Origin: Buteo buteo
Lineage: Eukaryota > Chordata > Aves > Accipitriformes > Accipitridae
Reading direction: 5' to 3'
Length of the DNA: 64,000 nucleotides
Assembly (NCBI RefSeq): GCF_964188355.1
Contig: NW_027439336.1
Location: 88,001-152,000, forward strand
Position numbers and translations under genes: made by a program. This document shows, piece by piece, positions 1-11,018 of the stretch. Numbering within the stretch: the stretch's first letter is position 1; every line of letters begins with the position of its first letter. Below the pieces are notes generated by a model. That model ran no database searches, was not told the DNA's origin, and saw nothing but the letters and a program-made list of their open reading frames with translations.

Positions 1-738
1 AACATCCGGCTCCTTGTTCCATAAGGAATGTGCGACCCCTGAAAGCTCTTGCTGCTCTACACCGTCCCCGTGCACCCTATCCACAGGCACAACAGCACTG
101 GGCATCTGTGCTTTCCCATAGTCGGTACATCTCACGGCGCTTGTTCTCGGCAGAGCCTTTTTCCAAAAATCAAACGTCCGCCTCTTTCTCCCACAAGGAA
201 GGAGCCAGCCCTGAAAGCTCTTGCTGGTCTTCACCATCCCCGTGCAGCCTATCCACAGGCACAACAGCACTGGGCTTCTCTGCTTTCTCACAGTCGGTAC
301 ATCTCACGGTGCTCGTTCTCAGCAGAGCCTTTTTCTGAAAATGCAAACGTCCGGCTCCTTCTCCCACAAGGAAGGGGCGACCCCTGAAAGCTCTAACTGG
401 TCTTCACCGTTCCCGTGCACCCTATCCACAGGCACAACAACACTGGGCATCTGTGCTTTCCCAGAAACTCAGCATCTCACGGCGCTCGTTCTCGGCAGAT
501 CCTTATTCCAAAAAGAAAACGTCCACCTCTTTCTCCCACAAGGAAGGAGCCAGCCCTGAATGCTCTTGCTGGTCTTCAACGTCCCCGTGCAGCCTATCCA
601 CAGGCACAACAGCACTGGGCATCTGTGCTTTCCCAGAGACTCAGCATCTCACGGTGCTTGTTCTCGGCAGAGCCTCTTTCCGAAAAATCAAACGTCCGGC
701 TCTTTCTCCCACAAGGAAGGGGCCAGCCCTGAAAGCTC

Positions 739-911
739 TTGCTGGTCTTCACAGTCCCCGTGCAGCCTATCCACAGGCACAACAGCACTGGGCTTCTGTG
801 CTTTCCCAGAGACTCAGCATCTCACGGTGCTCGTTCTCGGCAGAGCCTATTTGCGAAAAAGCAAACGTCCGGCTCTTTCTCCCACAAGGAAGGGGCCAGC
901 CCTGAAAGCTC
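739..911 (+). repeat. Chimeric monomer (S-type left, R-type right), first of an identical pair
   Basis: The segment reads gggcttctgtgctttccc, joining the S-type gggcttct to the R-type gtgctttcccagagactc. Normal S monomers have gggcttctctgctttctc and normal R monomers have gggcatctgtgctttccc. It also carries tatttgcgaaaaag instead of tatttccgaaaaag. By eye it is identical over all 173 bases to the next monomer (912-1084), which indicates a very recent one-monomer duplication. The chimera recurs at 25611 and 28724. Confidence 0.85.
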
Positions 912-1084
912 TTGCTGGTCTTCACAGTCCCCGTGCAGCCTATCCACAGGCACAACAGCACTGGGCTTCTGTGCTTTCCCAGAGACTCAGCATCTCACGG
1001 TGCTCGTTCTCGGCAGAGCCTATTTGCGAAAAAGCAAACGTCCGGCTCTTTCTCCCACAAGGAAGGGGCCAGCCCTGAAAGCTC
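912..1084 (+). repeat. Chimeric monomer, exact copy of the preceding one
   Basis: It has the same gggcttctgtgctttccc junction and the same ttgcg marker as 739-911, with no difference seen over 173 bases. Adjacent identical monomers are rare here, because neighbours normally differ at many type-defining positions. A single-register slip or unequal exchange is the simplest source. Confidence 0.85.
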
Positions 1085-1883
1085 TTGCTGGTCTTCACAG
1101 TCCCCGTGCAGCCTATCCACAGGCACAACAGCACTGGGCTTCTCTGCTTTCTCACAGTCGGTACATCTCACGGCGCTCGTTCTTCAGCAGAGCCTTTTTC
1201 TGAAAAGGCAAACGTCCGGCTCCTTCTTCCATAAGGAAAGTGCGACCCCTGAAATCTCTTGCTGCTCTACACCGTCCCCGTGCACCCTATCCACAGGCAC
1301 AACAGCACTGGGCTTCTCTGCTTTCTCACAGTCGGTACATCTCACGGCGTTCGTTCTCGGCAGAGCCTTTTTCTGAAAAGGCAAACGTCCGGCTCCTTCT
1401 TCCATAAGGAAGGGGTAAGCCCTGAAAGCTCTTGCTGGTCTTCACCGTTCCCGTGCACCCTATCCACAGGCACAACAGCACTGGGCATCTGTGCTTTCCC
1501 AGAGACTCAGCATCTCACGGTGCTTGTTCTCGGCAGAGCCTCTTTCCGAAAAATCAAACGTCCGGCTCTTTCTCCCACAAGGAAGGGGCCAGCCCTGAAA
1601 GCTCTTGCTGGTCTTCAACGTCCCCGTGCAGCCTATCCACAGGCACAACAGCACTGGGCATCTGTGCTTTCCCAGAGACTCAGCATCTCACGGTGCTCGT
1701 TCTCGGCAGAGCCTATTTCCGAAAAAGCAAACGTCCGGCTCTTTCTCCCACAAGGAAGGGGCCAGCCCTGAAAGCTCTTGCTGGTCTTCACCATCCCCGT
1801 GCAGCCTATCCACAGGCACAACAGCACTGGGCTTCTCTGCTTTCTCACAGCCGGTACATCTCACGGTGCTCGTTCTCAGCAGA

Positions 1884-1901
1884 GCCTTTTTCTGAAAAGG
1901 C
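1884..1901. repeat. Perfect 18-bp dyad (7-bp arms, 4-base loop), example
   Basis: The sequence gcctttttctgaaaaggc has arms gcctttt and aaaaggc around tctg. The same dyad recurs in many S-type and some Y-type monomers across the array, for example at 1192-1209. Sister types break it: the R types have gcctatttccgaaaaagc or gcctctttccgaaaaatc, and others have gcctttttctaaaaaggc. Short dyads of this kind have been linked to centromeres that lack CENP-B boxes. Any such role here is inference. Confidence 0.8.
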
Positions 1902-1917
1902 AAACGTCCGGCTCCTT

Positions 1918-1931
1918 CTTCCATAAGGAAG
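1918..1931. repeat. Small 14-bp dyad, example
   Basis: The sequence cttccataaggaag has 5-bp arms around ataa. It is present in monomers carrying the ctccttcttccataagg version of this segment and is absent from those with ctctttctcccacaagg. It therefore also serves as a marker of the two versions of the right-hand part of the monomer. It lies 16 bases after the 18-bp dyad. Confidence 0.7.
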
Positions 1932-4900
1932 GGTTAAGCCCTGAAAGCTCTTGCTGCTCTTCACCGTCCCCGTGCAGCCTATCCACAGGCACAACAGCAC
2001 TGGGCATCTGTGCTTTCCCAGAGACTCAGCATCTCACGGTGCTCATTCTCGGCAGAGCCTATTTCCGAAAAAGCAAACGTGCGGGTCTTTCTCCCACAAG
2101 GAAGGGGCCAGCCCTGAAAGCTCTTGCTGGTCTTCACAGTCCCCGTGCAGCCTATCCACAGGCACAACAGCACTGGGCTTCTCTGCTTTCTCACAGTCGG
2201 TACATCTCACGGTGCTCGTTCTCAGCAGAGCCTTTTTCTGAAAAGGCAAATGTCCGGCTCATTCTTCCATAAGGAAGGGGCAACCCTGAAAGCTCTTGCT
2301 GGTCTTCACCGTTCCCGTGCACCCTATCCACAGGCACAACAGCACTGGGCATGTGTGCTTTCCCATAGTCGGTACATCTCACGGCGCTCGTTCTCGGCAG
2401 AGCCTTTTTCCAAAAAGCAAACGTCCGGCTCTTTCTCCCACAAGGAAGGAGCCAGCCCTGAAAGCTCTTGCTGGTCTTCAACGTCCCCGTGCAGCCTATC
2501 CACAGGCACAACAGCACTGGGCATCTGTGCTTTCCCAGAGACTCAGCATCTCACGGTGCTCGTTCTCGGCAGAGCCTATTTCCGAAAAAGCAAACGTCCG
2601 GCTCTTTCTCCCACAAGGAAGGGGCCAGCCCTGAAAGCTCTTGCTGGTCTTCACCATCCCCGTGCAGCCTATCCACAGGCACAACAGCACTGGGCTTCTC
2701 TGCTTTCTCACAGTCGGTACATCTCACGGTGCTCGTTCTCAGCAGAGCCTTTTTCTGAAAAGACAAACGTCCGGGTCCTTCTTCCATAAGGAAGGGGTAA
2801 GCCCTGAAACCTCTTGCTGGTCTTCACCGTTCCCGTGCACCCTATCCACAGGCACAACAGAACTGGACTTCTCGGCTTTCCCATAGTCGGTACATCTCAC
2901 AGCGCTGGTTCTCGGCAGAGCCTCATTCCGAAAAGGGAAACGTCCGGCTCTTTCTCCCACAAGGAAGGGGCCAACCCTGAAAGCTCTTGCTGCTCTACAC
3001 CGTCCCCGTGCACCCTATCCACAGGCACAACAGCACTGGGCTTCTCTGCTTTCTCATAGTCGGTACATCTCACGGCGTTCGTTCTCGGCAGAGCCTTTTT
3101 CTGAAAATGCAAACGTCCGGCTCCTTCTTCCATAAGGAAGGGGTAAGCCCTGAAAGCTCTTGCTGGTCTTCACCATCCCCGTGCAGCCTATCCAAAGGCA
3201 CAACAGCACTGGGCATCTGTGCTTTCCCAGAGACTCAGCATCTCACGGTGCTTGTTCTCGGCAGAGCCTCTTTCCGAAAAATCAAACGTCCGGCTCTTTC
3301 TCCCACAAGGAAGGGGCCAGCCCTGAAAGCTCTTGCTGGTCTTCACAGTCCCCGTGCAGCCTATCCACAGGCACAACAGCACTGGGCTTCTCTTCTTTCT
3401 CACAGTCGGTACATCTCACGGTGCTCGTTCTCAGCAGAGCCTTTTTCTGAAAAGGCAAATGTCCGGCTCATTCTTCCATAAGGAAGGGGCAACCCTGAAA
3501 GCTCTTGCTGGTCTTCACCGTTCCCGTGCAAACTATCCACAGGCACAACAGCACTGGGCATCTGTGCTTTCCCATAGTCGGTACATCTCACGGCGCTCGT
3601 TCTCGGCAGAGCCTTTTTCTAAAAAGGCAAACGTCCGGCTCTTTCTCCCACAAGGAAGGGGCCAGCCCTGAAAGCTCTTGCTCGTCTTCAACGTCCCCGT
3701 GCAGCCTATCCGCAGGCACAACAGCACTGGGCTTCTCTGCTTTCTCACAGTCGGTACATCTCACGGTGCTCGTTCTCAGCAGAGCCTTTTTCTGAAAAGG
3801 CAAACGTCCGGCTCCTTCTTCCATAAGGGAGGGGCGACCCCTGAAAGCTCTTGCTGGTCTTCACCGTTCCCGTGCACCCTATCCACAGGCACAACAGAAC
3901 TGGACTTCTCTGCTTTCCCATAGTCGGTACATCTCACGGCGCTCGTTCTCAGCAGAGCCTTTTTCTGAAAAGGCAAACGTCCGGCTCCTTCTTCCATAAG
4001 GAAGGGGCCAGCCCTGAAAGCTCTTGCTGGTCTTCACCGTTCCCGTGCACCCTATCCACAGGCACAACAGCACTGGGCATCTGTGCTTTCCCATAGTCGG
4101 TACATCTCACGGCGCTCGTTCTCGGCAGAGCCTTTTTCCGAAAAGCAAACATCCGGTTCTTTCTCCGACAAGGAAGGGGTAAGCCCTGAAAGCTCTTGCT
4201 GCTCTTCACCATCCCCGTGCAGCCTATCCACAGGCACAACAGCGCTGGGCATCTGTGCTTTCCCAGAGACTCAGCATCTCACGGTGCTCGTTCTCGGCAG
4301 AGCCTATTTCCGAAAAAGCAAACGTCTGTCTCTTTCTCCCACAAGGAAGAGGACAGCCCTGAAAGCTCTTGCTGGCCTTCACCATCCCCGTGCAGCCTAT
4401 CCACAGGCACAAGAGAACTGGACTTCTCTGCTTTCCCATAGTCGGTACATCTCACGGCGCTGGTTCTCGGTAGAGACTCTTTCCAAAAAGGGAAATGTCC
4501 TGCTTTTCTCCCACAAGGAAGGGGCCAGCCCTGAAAGCTCTTGCTGGTCTTCACCGTTCCCGTGCACTCTATCCACAGGCACAACAGCACTGGGCATCTG
4601 TGCTTTCCCAGAGACTCAGCATGTCACGGTGCTCGTTCTCGGCAGATCCTATTTCCGAAAAAGCAAACGTGCGGCTCTTTCTCCACAAGGAAGGGGCTAG
4701 CCCTGAAAGCTCTTGCTGGTCTTCACAGTCCCCGTGCAGCCTATCCACAGGCACAACAGCACTGGGCTTCTCTGCTTTGTCACAGTCGGTACATCTCACG
4801 GCGTTCGTTCTCGGCAGAGTTTTTTTCTGAAAAGGCAAACGTCCGGGTCCTTCTTCAATAAGGAAGGGGTAAGCCCTGAAAGCTCTTGCTGCTCTTCACC

Positions 4901-6127
4901 ATCCCCGTGCAGCCTATCCACAGGCACAACAGCACTGGGCATCTGTGCTTTCCCAGAGACTCAGCATCTCACGGTGCTTGTTCTCGGCAGAGCCTCTTTC
5001 CGAAAAATCAAAAGTCCGCTCTTTCTCCCACAAGGAAGGGGCCAGCCCTGAAAGCTCTTGCTGGTCTTCACCATTCCCGTGCAGCCTATCCACAGGCACA
5101 ACAGCACTGGGCATCTGTGCTTTCCCAGAGACTCAGCAACTCACGGTGCTTGTTCTCGGCAGAGCCTATTTCCGAAAAAGCAAACGTCCGGCTCTTTCTC
5201 CACAAGGAAGGGGCCAGCCCTGAAAGCTCTTGCTGGTCTTCACAGTCCCCGTGCAGCCTATCCACAGGCACAACAGCGCTGGGCTTCTCTGCTTTGTCAC
5301 AGTCGGTACATCTCACGGCGTTCGTTCTCGGCAGAGTTTTTTTCTGAAAAGGCAAACGTCCGGGTCCTTCTTCCATAAGGAAGGGGTAAGCCCTGAAAGC
5401 TCTTGCTGGTCTTCACCGTTCCCGTGCACCCTATCCACAGGCACAACAGCACTGGGCATCTGTGGTTTCCCAGAGACTCAGCATCTCACGGTGATCGTTC
5501 TCGGCAGAGCCTATTTCCGAAAAATCAAACGTCCGGCTCTTTCTCCCACAAGGAAGGGGCCAGCCCTGAAAGCTCTTGCTGGTCTTCACCATCCCCGTGC
5601 AGCCTATCCACATGCACAACAGCACTGGGCATCTGTGCTTTCCCAGAGACTCAGCATCTCACGGTGCTTGTTCTCGGCAGAGCCTCTTTCCGAAAAATCA
5701 AAAGTCCGGCTCTTTCTCCCACAAGGAAGGGGCCAGCCCTGAAAGCTCTTGCTGGTCTTCACAGTCCCCGTGCAGCCTATCCACAGGCACAACAGCACTG
5801 GGCTTCTCTGCTTTCTCACAGCCGGTACATCTCACGGTGCTCGTTCTCAGCAGAGCCTTTTTCTGAAAAGGAAAAAGTCCGGCTCCTTCTTCCATAAGGA
5901 AGGGGCACCCCTGAAAGCTCTTGCCGGTCTTCACCGTTCCCGTGCACCCTATCCACAGGCACAACAGCACTGGGCATCTGTGCTTTCCCATAGTCGGTAC
6001 ATCTCACGGCGCTCGTTCTCGGCAGAGCCTTTTTCCAAAAAGCAAACGTCCGGATTTTTCTCCCACAAGGAAGGAGCCAGCCCTGAAAGCTCTTGCTGGT
6101 CTTCAATGTCCCCATGCAGCCTATCCA

Positions 6128-9100
6128 CAGGCACAACAGCACTGGGCATCTGTGCTTTCCCAGAGACTCAGCATCTCACGGTGCTCGTTCTCGGCAGAGC
6201 CTATTTCCGAAAAAGCAAACGTCCGGCTCTTTCTCCCACAAGGAAGGGGCCAGCCCTGAAAGCTCTTGCTGGTCTTCACCATCCCCGTGCAGCCTATCCA
6301 CAGGCACAACAGCACTGGGCTTCTCTGCTTTCTCACAGCCGGTACATCTCACGGTGCTCGTTCTCAGCAGAGCCTTTTTCTGAAAAGGCAAACATCCGGC
6401 TCCTTCTTCCATAAGGAAGGGTTAAGCCCTGAAAGCTCTTGCTGCTCTTCACCGTCCCCGTGCAGCCTATCCAAAGGCACAACAGCACTGGGCATCTGTG
6501 CTTTCCCAGAGACTCAGCATCTCACGGTGCTCATTCTCGGCAGAGCCTATTTCCGAAAAAGCAAACGTGCGGGTCTTTCTCCCACAAGGAAGGGGCCAGC
6601 CCTGAAAGCTCTTGCTGGTCTTCACAGTCCCCGTGCAGCCTATCCACAGGCACAACAGCACTGGGCTTCTCTGCTTTCTCACAGTCGGTACATCTCACGG
6701 TGCTCGTTCTCAGCAGAGCCTTTTTCTGAAAAGGCAAATGTCCGGCTCATTCTTCCATAAGGAAGGGGCAACCCTGAAAGCTCTTGCTGGTCTTCACCGT
6801 TCCCGTGCACCCTATCCACAGGCACAACAGCACTGGGCATGTGTGCTTTCCCATAGTCGGTACATCTCACGGCGCTCGTTCTCGGCAGAGCCTTTTTCCA
6901 AAAAGCAAACGTCCGGCTCTTTCTCCCACAAGGAAGGAGCCAGCCCTGAAAGCTCTTGCTGGTCTTCAACGTCCCCGTGCAGCCTATCCACAGGCACAAC
7001 AGCACTGGGCATCTGTGCTTTCCCAGAGACTCAGCATCTCACGGTGCTCGTTCTCGGCAGAGCCTATTTCCGAAAAAGCAAACGTCCGGCTCTTTCTCCC
7101 ACAAGGAAGGGGCCAGCCCTGAAAGCTCTTGCTGGTCTTCACCATCCCCGTGCAGCCTATCCACAGGCACAACAGCACTGGGCTTCTCTGCTTTCTCACA
7201 GTCGGTACATCTCACGGTGCTCGTTCTCAGCAGAGCCTTTTTCTGAAAAGACAAACGTCCGGGTCCTTCTTCCATAAGGAAGGGGTAAGCCCTGAAACCT
7301 CTTGCTGGTCTTCACCGTTCCCGTGCACCCTATCCACAGGCACAACAGAACTGGACTTCTCGGCTTTCCCATAGTCGGTACATCTCACAGCGCTGGTTCT
7401 CGGCAGAGCCTCATTCCGAAAAGGGAAACGTCCGGCTCTTTCTCCCACAAGGAAGGGGCCAACCCTGAAAGCTCTTGCTGCTCTACACCGTCCCCGTGCA
7501 CCCTATCCACAGGCACAACAGCACTGGGCTTCTCTGCTTTCTCATAGTCGGTACATCTCACGGCGTTCGTTCTCGGCAGAGCCTTTTTCTGAAAATGCAA
7601 ACGTCCGGCTCCTTCTTCCATAAGGAAGGGGTAAGCCCTGAAAGCTCTTGCTGGTCTTCACCATCCCCGTGCAGCCTATCCAAAGGCACAACAGCACTGG
7701 GCATCTGTGCTTTCCCAGAGACTCAGCATCTCACGGTGCTTGTTCTCGGCAGAGCCTCTTTCCGAAAAATCAAACGTCCGGCTCTTTCTCCCACAAGGAA
7801 GGGGCCAGCCCTGAAAGCTCTTGCTGGTCTTCACAGTCCCCGTGCAGCCTATCCACAGGCACAACAGCACTGGGCTTCTCTTCTTTCTCACAGTCGGTAC
7901 ATCTCACGGTGCTCGTTCTCAGCAGAGCCTTTTTCTGAAAAGGCAAATGTCCGGCTCATTCTTCCATAAGGAAGGGGCAACCCTGAAAGCTCTTGCTGGT
8001 CTTCACCGTTCCCGTGCAAACTATCCACAGGCACAACAGCACTGGGCATCTGTGCTTTCCCATAGTCGGTACATCTCACGGCGCTCGTTCTCGGCAGAGC
8101 CTTTTTCTAAAAAGGCAAACGTCCGGCTCTTTCTCCCACAAGGAAGGGGCCAGCCCTGAAAGCTCTTGCTCGTCTTCAACGTCCCCGTGCAGCCTATCCG
8201 CAGGCACAACAGCACTGGGCTTCTCTGCTTTCTCACAGTCGGTACATCTCACGGTGCTCGTTCTCAGCAGAGCCTTTTTCTGAAAAGGCAAACGTCCGGC
8301 TCCTTCTTCCATAAGGAAGGGGCGACCCCTGAAAGCTCTTGCTGGTCTTCACCGTTCCCGTGCACCCTATCCACAGGCACAACAGAACTGGACTTCTCTG
8401 CTTTCCCATAGTCGGTACATCTCACGGCGCTCGTTCTCAGCAGAGCCTTTTTCTGAAAAGGCAAACGTCCGGCTCCTTCTTCCATAAGGAAGGGGCCAGC
8501 CCTGAAAGCTCTTGCTGGTCTTCACCGTTCCCGTGCACCCTATCCACAGGCACAACAGCACTGGGCATCTGTGCTTTCCCATAGTCGGTACATCTCACGG
8601 CGCTCGTTCTCGGCAGAGCCTTTTTCCGAAAAGCAAACATCCGGTTCTTTCTCCGACAAGGAAGGGGTAAGCCCTGAAAGCTCTTGCTGCTCTTCACCAT
8701 CCCCGTGCAGCCTATCCACAGGCACAACAGCGCTGGGCATCTGTGCTTTCCCAGAGACTCAGCATCTCACGGTGCTCGTTCTCGGCAGAGCCTATTTCCG
8801 AAAAAGCAAACGTCTGTCTCTTTCTCCCACAAGGAAGAGGACAGCCCTGAAAGCTCTTGCTGGCCTTCACCATCCCCGTGCAGCCTATCCACAGGCACAA
8901 GAGAACTGGACTTCTCTGCTTTCCCATAGTCGGTACATCTCACGGCGCTGGTTCTCGGTAGAGACTCTTTCCAAAAAGGGAAATGTCCTGCTTTTCTCCC
9001 ACAAGGAAGGGGCCAGCCCTGAAAGCTCTTGCTGGTCTTCACCGTTCCCGTGCACTCTATCCACAGGCACAACAGCACTGGGCATCTGTGCTTTCCCAGA

Positions 9101-10615
9101 GACTCAGCATGTCACGGTGCTCGTTCTCGGCAGATCCTATTTCCGAAAAAGCAAACGTGCGGCTCTTTCTCCACAAGGAAGGGGCTAGCCCTGAAAGCTC
9201 TTGCTGGTCTTCACAGTCCCCGTGCAGCCTATCCACAGGCACAACAGCACTGGGCTTCTCTGCTTTGTCACAGTCGGTACATCTCACGGCGTTCGTTCTC
9301 GGCAGAGTTTTTTTCTGAAAAGGCAAACGTCCGGGTCCTTCTTCAATAAGGAAGGGGTAAGCCCTGAAAGCTCTTGCTGCTCTTCACCATCCCCGTGCAG
9401 CCTATCCACAGGCACAACAGCACTGGGCATCTGTGCTTTCCCAGAGACTCAGCATCTCACGGTGCTTGTTCTCGGCAGAGCCTCTTTCCGAAAAATCAAA
9501 AGTCCGCTCTTTCTCCCACAAGGAAGGGGCCAGCCCTGAAAGCTCTTGCTGGTCTTCACCATTCCCGTGCAGCCTATCCACAGGCACAACAGCACTGGGC
9601 ATCTGTGCTTTCCCAGAGACTCAGCAACTCACGGTGCTTGTTCTCGGCAGAGCCTATTTCCGAAAAAGCAAACGTCCGGCTCTTTCTCCACAAGGAAGGG
9701 GCCAGCCCTGAAAGCTCTTGCTGGTCTTCACAGTCCCCGTGCAGCCTATCCACAGGCACAACAGCACTGGGCTTCTCTGCTTTGTCACAGTCGGTACATC
9801 TCACGGCGTTCGTTCTCGGCAGAGTTTTTTTCTGAAAAGGCAAACGTCCGGGTCCTTCTTCCATAAGGAAGGGGTAAGCCCTGAAAGCTCTTGCTGGTCT
9901 TCACCGTTCCCGTGCACCCTATCCACAGGCACAACAGCACTGGGCATCTGTGGTTTCCCAGAGACTCAGCATCTCACGGTGATCGTTCTCGGCAGAGCCT
10001 ATTTCCGAAAAAGCAAACGTCCGGCTCTTTCTCCCACAAGGAAGGGGCCAGCCCTGAAAGCTCTTGCTGGTCTTCACCATCCCCGTGCAGCCTATCCACA
10101 TGCACAACAGCACTGGGCATCTGTGCTTTCCCAGAGACTCAGCATCTCACGGTGCTTGTTCTCGGCAGAGCCTCTTTCCGAAAAATCAAAAGTCCGGCTC
10201 TTTCTCCCACAAGGAAGGGGCCAGCCCTGAAAGCTCTTGCTGGTCTTCACAGTCCCCGTGCAGCCTATCCACAGGCACAACAGCACTGGGCTTCTCTGCT
10301 TTCTCACAGCCGGTACATCTCACGGTGCTCGTTCTCAGCAGAGCCTTTTTCTGAAAAGGAAAAAGTCCGGCTCCTTCTTCCATAAGGAAGGGGCACCCCT
10401 GAAAGCTCTTGCCGGTCTTCACCGTTCCCGTGCACCCTATCCACAGGCACAACAGCACTGGGCATCTGTGCTTTCCCATAGTCGGTACATCTCACGGCGC
10501 TCGTTCTCGGCAGAGCCTTTTTCCAAAAAGCAAATGTCCGGATTTTTCTCCCACAAGGAAGGAGCCAGCCCTGAAAGCTCTTGCTGGTCTTCAATGTCCC
10601 CATGCAGCCTATCCA
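6128..10615 (+). repeat. 26-monomer higher-order repeat, copy 2 (4488 bp)
   Basis: This is a direct tandem duplicate of 1640-6127 with the same 26-monomer type order and the same private markers. These include the ccaaagg change at 7682 (3194 in copy 1), the gcaaactatcc change near 8015 (3527), and the ttcttcaata variant near 9339 (4851). The monomer at 6439 has ccaaagg where copy 1 (1951) has ccacagg, and the stub after 10616 shares ccaaagg. The stub therefore derives from the copy 2 lineage. Confidence 0.93.
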
Positions 10616-11018
10616 CAGGCACAACAGCACTGGGCATCTGTGCTTTCCCAGAGACTCAGCATCTCACGGTGCTCGTTCTCGGCAGAGCCTATTTCCGAAA
10701 AAGCAAACGTCCGGCTCTTTCTCCCACAAGGAAGGGGCCAGCCCTGAAAGCTCTTGCTGGTCTTCACCATCCCCGTGCAGCCTATCCACAGGCACAACAG
10801 CACTGGGCTTCTCTGCTTTCTCACAGCCGGTACATCTCACGGTGCTCGTTCTCAGCAGAGCCTTTTTCTGAAAAGGCAAACATCCGGCTCCTTCTTCCAT
10901 AAGGAAGGGTTAAGCCCTGAAAGCTCTTGCTGCTCTTCACCGTCCCCGTGCAGCCTATCCAAAGGCACAACAGCACTGGGCATCTGTGCTTTCCCAGAGA
11001 CTCAGCATCTCACGGTGC
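10616..11018 (+). repeat. 26-monomer higher-order repeat, partial copy 3
   Basis: Similarity to 6128-6530 continues at the 4488 offset, including aaacatccgg at about 10879 and ccaaagg near 10961. It stops at about 11018, where the downstream monomer has cttgttctcggcagagcctc while the 26-mer has ctcattctcggcagagccta. The tandem therefore has about 2.1 copies. From 9891 to 11445 the same DNA also matches the later 9-monomer unit at 36141-40300. Confidence 0.85.

Larger units (their letters stand above)
1..1304 (+). repeat. Satellite segment paralogous to 27985-29290
   Basis: Seven and a half monomers match 27985-29290 at a constant offset of 27984-27985. Shared markers are the Y monomer at 49 (ctacaccgtccccgtgcac with a cgcttgttc variant), the ttgcg change in the monomers at 739 and 912, and the extra T-containing gttcttcagcag near 1180 that makes a 174-bp monomer. 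Similarity stops near 1305, where the distant copy switches into a D-type monomer (tgcttttccacagacc) while this copy continues as S type. The segment begins at the window edge and may extend further left. Confidence 0.8.
1778..1950 (+). repeat. Reference satellite monomer, S type (173 bp)
   Basis: This is one complete monomer taken from anchor to anchor, used here as the phase reference. In order it holds the anchor ttgctggtcttc, a CpG-containing ccatccccgtg block, the highly conserved ctatccacaggcacaac block, and the type-specific segment (here ttctcacagccggtac, the S type). It continues with catctcacggtgctcgttc, an A/T-rich dyad (1884-1901), aacgtccggctccttc, and a second small dyad (1918-1931). 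It ends with the gaaagctc that abuts the next anchor. A hand count gives 93/173 G+C (54%), 56 C against 37 G, and 6 CpG. Confidence 0.95.
1640..6127 (+). repeat. 26-monomer higher-order repeat, copy 1 (4488 bp)
   Basis: Every base from about 1640 pairs with the base 4488 positions downstream. Counting anchors from 1951 to 6439 gives exactly 26 monomers with the type order R S Y R S E S R S Y S E Y R E R S R R S R R S Y R S. I found six differences from copy 2 downstream of about 1650: 1906 G/A, 1986 C/A, 3829 G/A, 5278 G/A, 5525 T/G and 6047 C/T. That is about 99.9% identity, whereas neighbouring monomers differ much more. This is the hallmark of a higher-order repeat. The left edge lies between about 1610 and 1660. 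Confidence 0.93.

Noticed and set aside
1360..1378. Possible CENP-B box around ttcgttctcggcagagc
   Set aside because: After TTCG the required A and CGGG spacing is not met (TTCG TTCT C GG CAGA). The reverse strand also fails around the cccgtg blocks.
1806..1815. ctatccacag in nearly every monomer resembles a bacterial DnaA box (TTATCCACA)
   Set aside because: It has one mismatch at the first base, lies in a eukaryote-type satellite, occurs once per 173 bases for 64 kb, and has no AT-rich unwinding element or dnaA context. The resemblance is coincidental.
1640..10615. Assembly artefact as an explanation of the near-identical 4488-bp copies
   Set aside because: Not excluded, but six distinguishing sites, a third partial copy sharing only some of them, and different flanks argue for a real tandem duplication. 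Long reads spanning both copies would settle it.
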